Assembly: GCA_002286715.1 (NCBI GenBank) | Contig: NSJX01000043.1 | Location: 126,180 to 190,179, forward strand | From: Dentipellis sp. KUC8613 | Taxonomy: Eukaryota; Basidiomycota; Agaricomycetes; Russulales; Hericiaceae | Reading direction: 5' to 3' | DNA length: 64,000 nucleotides | Part shown: positions 50,474-60,679 of the stretch, piece after piece | Layout of the letters: each line of letters begins with the position of its first letter | How positions within the stretch are numbered: position 1 is the stretch's first letter | The notes under the pieces: model-generated | Told to the model about the DNA's origin: nothing | Databases searched by the model: none | The model's input: the letters and a program-made list of their open reading frames with translations, nothing else | Translations under genes and position numbers: made by a program

Positions 50474-53400
50474 TCAACTTCGGGGAAGGGATATCGACGG
50501 ACCGCGACTGGACGTCTTGCCACCAGACGGTGTAAGCGCGCGGCCTTGTGTCTGGCGCTTTTTGACCTGCGCCTCCAGCTTTGTTCTTTGCTTACGAACA
50601 TCATCGTCTTTGAGCTTGGCAGAGCCCGCCAATTCAATCAAAGTGTCTGGGTTCGAGGAAAGGAGGAGACCTGGCGGTCGTAAGAGCAGTTCCAGAGCAC
50701 GGTCTGTGGTCGTGCATTCAAGTAACGCCCGTCTACAACATGTGACCAAAGCAAGGCCGACACGGAAGAGGAAAACAACACCTAGACCATCGCATCGTTA
50801 GAACCGGATTCAGAGTTGCGAAGAAAGCTAAGTACCTTCGCTCAAGAAGATGTCCCATACTCGGAGGAAATACTCAGTTGGTAACGCCTCGACAAACATA
50901 CCAGCGAACCTGGTATAGCATAATTAAGAGAGCGACTCCAAACATGAGCCATAAATGACACATACCATGGTCTGCAGACGCGAGTCGGAGTAATGGCAAG
51001 CTCAACAAACAACTTGCGCGCAACGGAGGGATCGTTCGCCTCCAACGCCTTGCCCCACAATTGCGCATCGACCTCCATCTGGATCGTGCTGACCGCAAAA
51101 TATGGCCGCAGGTACGTATCCATCAAGGAGATGAATATCCAGAACGCATCCTCTTCTGGCGATTGCAGCAAAAGACGTCCCGCGATCAGCACGAGCTCTA
51201 GCGGATGAACGAATAGGCGTCAGTCAGCCAAGGAGCACAGGCCAGAGGACGAAAACGACATTACCTCTATGATACTGGATATCCGGCACCATGGTCAAGT
51301 ACGCCTGCAGCAAGGACACGATGGGGCCATCCGCCTCGACGAGCTGCGGCTGATCGGGGAAGCACTCCCGCGCATCCCGCGCAATCTCGTCCGACGCAGG
51401 CACCTTGCCACGCTTGCCGAGCTGGCCATACAGCCCGTCTATCCGTTTTCCCTTGCTATCCGTGAGATGCGCCCACACCTGGTAGCGCACGGACGCGGGC
51501 ACGCCCTCCTGGAGCAGTTTCTTGACACGTTTGCTCTTGCGCGCCTGTGCCGCGGGGATAGTCGCCATCGTGTTGATCCACTTGAGCTCGCGGTGGCGGT
51601 GCGCTTCGACGTCACCTGGCTTCGCGAGGGACGGCGGGGGCATCGACTCCGACAGGCTTGTGGGCGAGCGCGGCATGGATGCAGTCATCGACATAGACAT
51701 GGACGCCGCGCCGGACATCGTCGACACCGCGGGGCTCTCAGCACGGAGGAACGAGCTGAGCTCCGGTTTGCCGTTGCCGATGTCGTGGCCTGCAGCAGAC
51801 CCATGGAACGACGAGTCTTCGCTCGCACGGGACGCAGGGAAGCTCGGCTTGACAAGTTCAAAGTCCATGTCCTCGACCTGCACCGTCTCGTGTTCCCGCG
51901 CCTCGTTGACGACGCTCCCCGCATCATCCCGCGAGTTCTGGTGGCTGGCGCGCGCGCGGAGCGCCGAGAGCGAGATCTTGGACCGCAGCGAGGTGTTGCG
52001 TGCGAGGGGCGACATGATGCCCGACGCGGGCGAGCCAGACCTGGGAGGCGGGGGCGACGCCATGGCGGAACGCGCGTCGCTCTGGTTCGAGACGTCCGTG
52101 TCGACGGATGTTTGCCGCCGTAGCGACTCCCGTGCGTGCGGTGGCGCATCAGCGGGCTGTCCTGTTCCATGCCTGCGATTCGCAGATAACGCCGGCAGCT
52201 CGCTGTGCGCGGACTGGGGCGACATGGGAGAGTGCGGGGACGCAACGCTGGGGGAATCAGTGACAGGATCACTTGATGCCGAACGCGGTTCGTGCTGCTG
52301 CTGGGCTGCATTGGGTGATGGCGGGGGTTGGGGATGGGATTGGGATTGGGCAGGCGGTGTGCTCATCGTTGGGGTGATGGGTGTGTTCGCTGCGAGCGGT
52401 GACCGGGGAGCCTCCCTGACAGAATGAGGGCTCGTCGGTATCGGCGTCACGGGTGATGGCGATGGAAGCGGCGCTGTGAGAGATATCGCGAGGGGCGACG
52501 GTGCATACTGCTTTTGCATATTGCCGAGGCGTGGGTTCTTCGATGCGGACAGCGGGCGTGCGCCGCCCGATGGGTCTACCTTCTTTGCTGTTTCAGATGG
52601 CTCTTCCTGACTGCACGACATCAATTGCGCATTGAGTATTGAACACTCAACAACATTCGGTGAGACGGAAGACGTGCTTACCTACGCTCCTTTGACAGGC
52701 TCGGGTCAATCAGTTGACTATCAAACCCCGAGAATGACCTGGACCTGGGCCGTTCCTTTGGAGCCTTAGGAAAAAAATTCGGCCTCGGGATCGCCTTAAC
52801 AGGAGTCTCCTGCTGTTGTTGCTGCTGCTGTGGCGGCGGGAGGTGCTGTTGATGAGGCGGGTGTTGCTGTTGTTGCGCGCCCTCAGGCAGCGGAACAGGC
52901 ACCTGTTCCTCCATACCATTCACCAGACGCGTCGTCGCCACCGTCGCCATCCTCTTCGGCATCCTCGCCGGTACATTGTTGGGTGGCTCCAGTGAGAACG
53001 AGATGGGTACCGGGCCCAGCGACATGAGGAGGTCCTGGTCCATCACACCGAATATCGTCGTCAGCCGCGGGCGCCCGTTGGGCCCAAAACGAGCAGCGGA
53101 TGCCATTTGGAGCGTGCGGATGAGCCCGCTGGGCGCCATGCCTGCTGTCTTGCGACCGTACAGGGGCCCGGCGGATGACGAAGTGGGCTTTGGCGCGTTC
53201 GGATGCGGCATAAACAGACTTGTGCGCGACTCGGGGCCAGGGCCAGGTCCCGCGCGCTCTGGGCGGCGGGTCACCAACGGCGGGATGTGCGGCTCGGGCA
53301 TGGCGTTGAAGGGCGCCGAGGAGGAAGACGCCTGTGGCTGCGGCGGGAAGGCGGGCGGCGACATCGGGGTGTAGGGCGGTGGTGGTGCGGGATTGGCGAC

Positions 53401-56068
53401 GTGCAGCTGCGGCGGCATCCCGCGCTTCTTCTCCGGCGGATACGACGAAGAGCTCGTCAGTGTCGGCCCTTCGCGCTGGTGCTCGCGCTCGAGCTCTGCC
53501 GAACGTGACTGCGAAAGATGCTGGTTCTCGTCAACCACGATGCCCGACTGTGTCGTCCCAGGATCACGCTCGAGCTCCAGACGCTGCCTCAGTGCCGACG
53601 CCGCGCCGTTCATCCCAGAGTCGCCTGAGGCTGCAGAGATATACGACGTCGTCGAGCCCGTGTTTAGCGCCGGTGACGTCTGCGGCGACCCGAACGTCGT
53701 GTGCAGCAATGGCGAGCCCACGAGCTCAAGTGGCTCTGGCCGCATCTTCTCCGCTACCACTGGCGGCTGCAGCTGTGGTTGTGCCTGCACCTGCGCCTGA
53801 ACCTGAGCCGCGACGACCGCTGCAGGCGGCTCCTCCGCGGGCAGCACGGGCGACGCGACCTGCGCCGAGTAGTGCGACTCGAGCGAGCGGCGGCTGTGCG
53901 CGTCGGACGAGTACGCGCGGTCGATCGACGGGCGGAAGTCGCCCGGGATCGGCGGGGGCACGTGTGCGCTCGTGTAGGTCGACGACTTGGACATGCGCGA
54001 CATCTTCGACGCGAGCGACATGCGCGAGTAGCGGTAGTTGTCGTAGATGTCCGACGCGCCCTCCCACTCCGAGCCGAACTCGGACTCGGACTGTCGTTGT
54101 GAGGACGGGGAGGCGCTGCCGATGAGCGAGGCTTCGGTTGCACGCTCGGCGGGGGTCTGTTCGTGTTCATGGTCGTGCTCTTGCTCAAGTTCATGTGGAT
54201 GCTCGTGCTCAGCTGCGGAGGGCACGGGGATGCCCTCTATTGTGTCGTCGAGCGAGTCCCGGGTGTGAAGGTCGCTGCGAGAGCCAGTCGACGAAGCGTC
54301 GTCGCCGTCCCCGCCAGAAATGAAGTCCTGCAGCAACGACAGCCCAATGCCCACCACACCGTCCGACATGGCCACCGATATCCTGCCGCTCGCCGAGTCA
54401 TCGAGCGTCTTGTCGACCGACATGACCGGCGAATCCGTGATCTCCGGCGGGTAGTACGGCGCGACGGACGTGCGCACGCCGAGCCCCTCCCAGTGCCCGC
54501 TCAGCACGGGCGGGCGCAGCATCGACGTCTCCCCGCGCGGTGTGATTTCCGACGGGAAGTCGCCCGGCGTGCGGGGCGACATCGAGTCCTGCACGGACGA
54601 GGCGGACGAGTAGCTGATCGACGCCGTCATGTGGTGCTCGTGGACCATCGGGGGCGTCGCCTCGATCGGCTCGTCCACGTACTCTGGCTCCGGCGGGGCG
54701 ACCGGGGCCGCTTCTGGTGCTGGAGGGGGCTCATTCGCGGCCGGCGGCGCGTCAGGCGCTGGGGAGGCGTCCGGCGGCTGGGAGGGGCCTGCTGCGACAG
54801 GCGGTTCGTTGGGGACTACGACAAGGTCGTCAGGGGCGATGAACGACTGCCGCTTCGGAACAGAAGGAGTGGGAGAATTGACGAGTGCGCGCAGGGACGC
54901 GCTGTCGTCGGGCAACGGGGTGGGAGCGGGGGGCGGCGCGGGGCTTTGTATTGGTGGAACGGGGCTCTGGGATGAGATGTGACGCTGTGACGCGATGGAG
55001 GAGCGGGGGGATTTGGACGAGGACGAGGCGCGTTTGGTCATCACGGGTGTCTTCAGCTTGGAGTGGAAATGCACGTAGGCGCCCTCGAATCGGCCGACCA
55101 CGCCCTCGCAGTAGCCCTGCAAATGACGGAGCAGATTAGTACATCAGAACCCCAGCGTACGGAAGGAAGAAGGAACAAATGAAAATGTGAAACAGTTGCT
55201 GTAGGGACGGTGCTGGTGCAGAAGGTTCAATTCGCATTTCTATCAATCGAACCGTCCAGCAAGGGACAATTGAATGAAAGAGAAGCGTAGTGAAGCCAGC
55301 AGAAGCGACTTGTGAGCCCGCTAAGGGTCAACAAACTGGATGTGCACTAGGTGATAAGTTACCAGGTCAAGTGTTTCAGGAGCGCTGCAATGAACGCGAT
55401 CGACACGTAATACCGCTGACTGTAGAAGCGCTTCCAGCAGGTAAGACTGAGAGCGCTTTGCCACAGCAAGCGCAAGCGCAGGTCCGCAAACGACATAGGT
55501 AACGGTGCACTGCGAGCCTGCAGGGGACCGCAGCACGCGCATCTTCTTCTGCGATCCATAGAGCTCGGGCCTGGTATTTGGCCATGTATCCAGGGCCGCG
55601 TCGGAAGAGCTCGCCTTTTGATCCCGCCCGACCCAGACTGCACCAGTCCCCGCCCTCTCCCGAGGCGCGAGAATCCAAGAGAGCAACGACGAACGCGTGG
55701 TCGCGGAGGCCGACATAAGCGGCCACGACTCATGGTCGAGTGGAAGGGCAAAGCCGCCATGGGTTTGCCAAGCGTTGGAGTCCGCACCACCGTGCCTGTT
55801 CCCCGATGCATAATTAAAAGATAAACTTACGAGATACGTGTCCTTTTGGTCCGTGAACTGCATGAGGACCGTAATTTCATCGTCCTGTGCACCCCACACG
55901 GTCAGTCACGAAGTGCCCCGTCATAGCACCTCCGTCCCGACGCACCTTCAGAAACATCAAGTCCTCTGGGTGCTTTGCGACGCAGTCCTGCGTCGCCGTG
56001 CACTTCCCGATTCCTCCTTTCGCCGCGAACCGCGTCCAGCGGGAGAGTTGTGCGCCATCCATGGCCAT
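50474..56068 (-). CDS. SH3 and TBC domain protein, catalytic fingers apparently lost
   Basis: Seven exons (55946-56068, 55831-55884, 52682-55116, 51265-52610, 50966-51197, 50836-50909, 50474-50781) give 1523 aa. Residues about 21-75 form an SH3-like domain: CTATQDCVAKHPEDLMFLKD, EITVLMQF, GYCEGVVGRFEGAYVHF. Then about 1,100 residues are low-complexity, rich in Ser/Pro/Gln. The TBC domain is C-terminal: VPASVRYQVWAHLTD, SPEEDAFWIFISLMDTYLRP, FAGMFVEALPTEYFLRVWDI. TBC proteins are normally Rab GTPase-activating proteins. Here the arginine-finger motif IxxDxxR reads IARDARE and the YxQG glutamine-finger motif reads YHRE, so GAP activity is doubtful. A short Lys/Arg-rich helix ends the protein. 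The 714-nt intron after exon 2 is exceptional. Start chosen at 56068, with a second Met two codons on. Confidence 0.85.
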
Positions 56069-56876
56069 GGTGTGCACTCGCGAATCGGAGTCGCGACTGG
56101 TTGCTGGCCGTGCTACGGGCGTTCAACTTGGGGCTGCTTGCGCGTGTTGCGCGCTCGACGTCGTCGCGAGAAAAGAAAGGATAGTGGGGCGAAAGGAGCG
56201 TGAGGAGCGGAATGCGAGCGGGAAGGAGAACGTGGCGAGGAGGCTACAGTAGAAAATGAAAGCAGACTCGACCGGACCAGGCGAGCGCTTCCCGCCTTCA
56301 TCTCCGTGCCTCGTAAACGGGTTAGGGTTCCCTCTAGCCGCCGGTAGTTCCTTCCCCACAAAATTCAATACCATGGTCTATCTACTCTGTGTGGATTTGT
56401 AGCGTCCATTGGGATTCATGAGCGTAGGTACAGGATTTTCGTACAAAATTTCCCTGGGGAATCGCATTGAATCGGCTGCCCTGCGAGCATGGCGTTCCAT
56501 ACACTGTGCTGTCTCCTTGGAGCAATGTTGCAGATCCCTGATGATGGAGCACGGAGAGAATGAGCTTACCATGTTATGATATATAGAAAACATCGGAGAA
56601 TGAAGGGGGATGCCCTGAGGTGGTTGAGTCAAAACACGAACGCGCGCTACAGCTTCCTAATTGACAACTAGTGGTAGCAATTGCTCACGGCATCTGAAGC
56701 TATGAATGGTCTGAAGACTCCCAGAAGCACGGTACGCGCTCTAATTCCATGCGGGAACATGATCTGCGAAGGAACACGACGACGGCGGGCGAGTCGGTCG
56801 GAGCATTCCATCGGCATGTTTGACGAGAGGGTTTACTCTAGTCAAAATCCTGGCAGCGACGATCGTGACCGTCAAT
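56069..56876. other. Intergenic
   Basis: Upstream of the SH3-TBC gene and downstream of prefoldin 6. Short frames only; no gene seen. Confidence 0.5.
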
Positions 56877-57444
56877 TTATGCCGCAATGGGAGCTCCAGA
56901 AGCAGCATGCTGCTGCTGTTGCTGCATCTGAGTCTGTATCTCCACGATCTGGGCATAGAGCATGAGATGTGCAAACTTGACAAAGGCGCTGCAAAAGACG
57001 CCTACCTCCATCTTCTTCTTTTCTGCCTTCTCACCGATCTCCTTGAGCTGCCCCTCGATCCTTTTGCTAGATGCATCATTAAATAAACAGCACTTCGCAC
57101 CTGCGAGAAAGACGCGACGCGACGCACATTTCGCTACGGATGAAGTCCAGTCGCTTATCGACGTTGCTTTTCGCCTCGTTCTGGTCCTGCTTCACCAAAA
57201 CCGGACCTATCATCTTATACACCGTGTTATTCGGCGTAAGCTGGCCAAACTCCTGCAGAAATGCATGCCCAAATCAGTTATGCCCAACCAACGCATTCGA
57301 ACTCGCCAAACGCACCTTCTTCACCATCTCATTCTCCGACAGTTGCGCGTCCAGCCGCTGACGCGCCTCCACAGCACCCGATAGCTCCGTCTGTATCTTC
57401 TGGTACTCCGTCGACGCCGCCTGCAAACGCGCCTCGAGGGACAT
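56877..57444 (-). CDS. Prefoldin subunit 6 (beta-type)
   Basis: Four exons (57316-57444, 57128-57252, 57006-57066, 56877-56948) give 128 aa. The N-terminal helix MSLEARLQAASTEYQKIQTE and SENEMVKKEFGQLTPNNTVY lead into the hairpin KMIGPVLVKQDQNEAK, and the return helix has LDFIRSEIKRIEGQLKEIGE. This is the beta-class prefoldin pattern of PFDN6/Yke2. The hexamer captures nascent actin and tubulin and hands them to the CCT chaperonin in the cytosol. A Gln-rich end (QTQMQQQQQHAASG) follows the coiled coil. Divergent from VTI1, with only 182 nt between the start codons. Confidence 0.95.
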
Positions 57445-57626
57445 ATTGGAAGTATAAGAGTGACTTCAGCTTGCAGCGCGCGGCGGCCGATCTGCAGTAA
57501 TTATGCCGCTGACGTAATCGAGACCACTTCCGTGCTGCTGCGTAACCGTGGTGGCCGAGCAAGTACTGGCTACCACTGACCCTCACCTCCACCTGACTAT
57601 ACTCGCAGCCCACGGCTTTGCAAGCT
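57445..57626. promoter_or_regulatory. Bidirectional promoter of prefoldin 6 and Vti1
   Basis: 182 nt separate the two divergent ATGs, so one short region must drive both conserved genes. It contains a GCGCGCGGCGG stretch near 57477 and no clear TATA box. Confidence 0.6.
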
Positions 57627-58557
57627 ATGGACAACTCCCCGACGGCGCTCTTTGACTCGTATGAGCAGGACTTCCAGCAGATTGTGCAGAGCATCCGCGA
57701 GAAGCTCGAGGGTGAGGCGAAGGATGGGCAGGGAGGTGCGTTTCATTTTGGTTCTACGTTGTATGGTCTTTGGGGCACTCAGACTCAAGAAATTGCGCAA
57801 ATACAGAGAAGAAGAAGGCTGCGCTGAGGAGGGTTGAGATGGAGCTGGACGAGGCGGACGAGATGGTGTGTGCTTCCCAACTCACATAGCGCTCATGTTG
57901 AGCGTGTCCCCAGGTCTCGCAAATGGAGATCGAAATCCAGGGCATCCCGCAGTCCCTGAAAGCGCAATACCAGGCGCGCATCAAGTCGGCCAAGGCGGAC
58001 CTCACGCGGTACAAGAAGCTCTCAAAGGACATGCACGCGTCGCTCACCCGCGCGGACCTGCTCGCCTCGACGCGCGGGGGCGCGGGCACGCCGACGTCCG
58101 ACGAGCCGTACGGCACGACGGACCGCTCGCGGCTGCTCGCGGGCACGAACATCCTCGAGGACGGCACGCGCCGCCTGCAGGAGAGCCAGCGGATCGCGCT
58201 CGAGACGGAGGAGCAGGGCGCGGACATCTTGCGCAGTCTGCGCGGCCAGCGCGAGCAGATCGAGAATGCGCGCGATACCGTGAGTCTCCCCTCTTTGACC
58301 ATCTAAGTCTTCCACGCCTAATACGACCCTGCACCACAGCTTCGGACGGCGGATACCTCGATCGACCGTGCTGCGGGGACGCTGAAGAAGATGATACGAC
58401 GGTGCGCCCTCCCTCTTCTCGCTTTGTGCCCAGCCAACGTGTCTGATAGCTGGGTCTAATTGTGTGTAGGATGTACCAGCAGCGCTTTGTCACCGCCGGC
58501 ATCATCATCGTCCTCGTCCTCCTCATCGCCATCATTCTCTGGGAGAAGCTTCACTGA
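57627..58557 (+). CDS. VTI1: Vti1-type SNARE (vesicle transport)
   Basis: Five exons (57627-57735, 57807-57865, 57914-58279, 58340-58401, 58470-58557) give 227 aa. The N-terminal Habc-like part begins MDNSPTALFDSYEQDFQQIV and includes MELDEADEMVSQMEIEIQGI. The SNARE helix spans about 150-205 (GTNILEDGTRRLQESQRIAL, ADILRSLRGQREQIENARDT), with the zero-layer Gln in GQREQ. A single C-terminal membrane helix (TAGIIIVLVLLIAIILW) ends two to four residues before the stop. Vti1 is a Qb SNARE in Golgi-to-endosome and vacuolar fusion. Length and layout are normal. Confidence 0.95.
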
Positions 58558-59359
58558 CGACCTGTTTATACCTCGGTGCCGCCGGCGCCGCCACCCCATT
58601 GACAGTACCGTATACAGGGCATGCACGCCCCTCCTCTTTGGCTGTCGGCTTCGGCGGCGCTGCGATATGTTGATTGTTGACTTATTTGCTCGTGGTTGGA
58701 TTCTTCTTATTGTGTAGTAGCTAGTTGCAACTTTTGCTTGACAAGAAGCACGGCCTTTCGCTGGCAGTTCGGGAAGCTTCGTGACAGAATGACGGATGCT
58801 TCGATGTCTATGTCTATGTCAAGTGCTTCTGTTCTTACGCTGTTCGGTTCCTAGTAAGTAAGTCCTCTATCCTTCATCGGCAGTATACTTTCCGTACAAG
58901 GCAGCTGGTAAGCTCTAACACTACTCCCACCATTGTTATCCACTGACCGGTAGTACTGTTGTTCTTTGGCTATTGTAGGCAATCATACTACAAGGCACGC
59001 AAGCCACCAACGGCGGCACCAAACAACAGTGCTAGTTGCGCTTTGTGGCTTCCCTTGAAGTTGTGGCTACTCAAAGCATGCGCCGCGATGAATGCTGTCC
59101 GCACACGAGGCCTCATCCCCTTGACTACGACTGTACTCACGGCTGCGTTGTTATTCAAAGAAAAACGTAGACCGTGAACGCCTTAGTCAATGCGGCAGGG
59201 GTATTTCGCATATAAACCCCCACTGGTTTGGTAGAGCTTGCAACCCAAGCTTCCTCCCGTCGAGGGTCAGTCCACAGAACCAGCACCCTTGCTCTCCCCA
59301 GTTCATCACCCTAATCTTATCCTACAATCCACACCCCCCCTCTCCGAATCCAACCAACC
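58558..59359. other. Intergenic
   Basis: About 800 nt with short frames only. A TATAAA at 59211-59216 belongs to the next gene. Confidence 0.5.
59211..59216 (+). promoter_or_regulatory. TATA box of the 59360 gene
   Basis: TATAAA in CGCATATAAACCCCCAC, 149 nt upstream of the ATG. Confidence 0.5.
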
Positions 59360-60376
59360 ATGTTCTCCTTCAAAAAGCGCCACAGCACCGGTACCACCGC
59401 CCCCCAGCAGCAGCAACAGCAGCCCCCCATCTCCCCACGCCATCCCGCAAACTCAAACCCACCGCCAACACCAAACTGCTCACGATCGGAGGTAGTCACG
59501 GTCAACGGGGTCTACAACTTCTACTACGCCTGGCCCCTGCCGCCGAGCCCGTACGTCCCGCCTCCGTACGGCGCTGCGGATAACCGCAACCGCAGTCCCG
59601 ATTACCGCGGTGGGTACGACTATTATGGCTATCACAGCCAGCGGCTGCAGCGCGCCCTGGGTGAATACGCGCAACTCGCTTCGGAGCACCCGATCCCGCG
59701 TCTTATAGCAGAGGCTCCGAGCAGCACGCGCTCGGACGTATCGTCGAGGTACACTGCTTCTTCTAATAGCGAACACACGCGCGCATCTACGGCGGGCGGG
59801 CGGGACGTTGACACGCGCGGGCGGGATGTTGACACGCGTGGGCGGGAACATGGGTATGGGTACGCGCACGCGCCTCATGCGCGAGAATCCCAGGCGCAGT
59901 TGGAGTCGCAGATCCGGTCGCGGGCGCAGATCCAGGCGCTGGGCCCGTGCTATGCGGATCCTACCAGGCAGAGCCGTACTGAGGTCCCGCAGAGGTCGGC
60001 GGGGCAGCATCAAGCGCAAGGGCGGGATACACATCAAGGGCGGCGCGCGAGCGATGCGCATTCGAGCCGGACCCATAACCGGAGTCAGAGTCAGAGTCAT
60101 AGCCAGAGTCATACGCAATGGGCGCCCTCTCCGTCTCAACACCAACACCAGCATGCGCGTGCAAACCACCGTGACGCTGGCGCGCCACAGGCCAGTGGTA
60201 GTTTGCCGCCGCTCGCGTATGTACCTGAGTGCCGCGAGCGTGAGCGTGCGCCTGATGGACACAGGTTGAAAGAGCGTCGTAGCCATGGGCGGGCGCGGGC
60301 GCAGAGCTTCTCGCCGGCGTCGGGGCATGGTGTGAGGTTTGACGTCCGGGAGGAGCGAGGGCGTACTCGTAGGTGA
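59360..60376 (+). CDS. Low-complexity hypothetical protein
   Basis: A single uninterrupted frame of 338 aa starting MFSFKKRHSTGTTAPQQQQQ. One short ordered-looking block, VNGVYNFYYAWPLPPSPYVP, lies at about 46-65 and is followed by a Tyr/Gly stretch. The rest is Ser/Arg/Gln/His-rich with internal repeats (GRDVDTRGRDVDTRG near 147-161; alternating SQSQSHSQSH near 245). No family is recognised; the protein is probably largely disordered. A TATA box upstream and the strong bias support an expressed gene, but high GC also keeps other frames open, so caution is due. Confidence 0.55.
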   Translation: MFSFKKRHSTGTTAPQQQQQQPPISPRHPANSNPPPTPNCSRSEVVTVNGVYNFYYAWPLPPSPYVPPPYGAADNRNRSPDYRGGYDYYGYHSQRLQRALGEYAQLASEHPIPRLIAEAPSSTRSDVSSRYTASSNSEHTRASTAGGRDVDTRGRDVDTRGREHGYGYAHAPHARESQAQLESQIRSRAQIQALGPCYADPTRQSRTEVPQRSAGQHQAQGRDTHQGRRASDAHSSRTHNRSQSQSHSQSHTQWAPSPSQHQHQHARANHRDAGAPQASGSLPPLAYVPECRERERAPDGHRLKERRSHGRARAQSFSPASGHGVRFDVREERGRTRR

Positions 60377-60679
60377 AACTGAAGGTTTACTTGAAGTGCT
60401 GCTGGTTCTGCGTTCATAGAAATTCCGTGATTCTGGCGGTCTGAATAAGTTCGAATGAATATAGACGCTGTCATGCCTCTGCAGGTCCTTTCTCCTCCCG
60501 GAAAATACTGTGGTATTGGTATAAGGTAGTAGTGCGATCCATAGTGTACAAGTACGAGTACAAAAGCATGAGGTGATATGTTACATCGCAGTAAACCGTG
60601 GCTTCCGTCTATAGCATCAACCATTTCCACTAAACACCCAGCAAAGATGCCTGCTAACGACTGCCGAAGAACGTCGATT
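60377..60679. other. Convergent intergenic region
   Basis: About 300 nt between two stop codons; nothing recognised. Confidence 0.5.
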
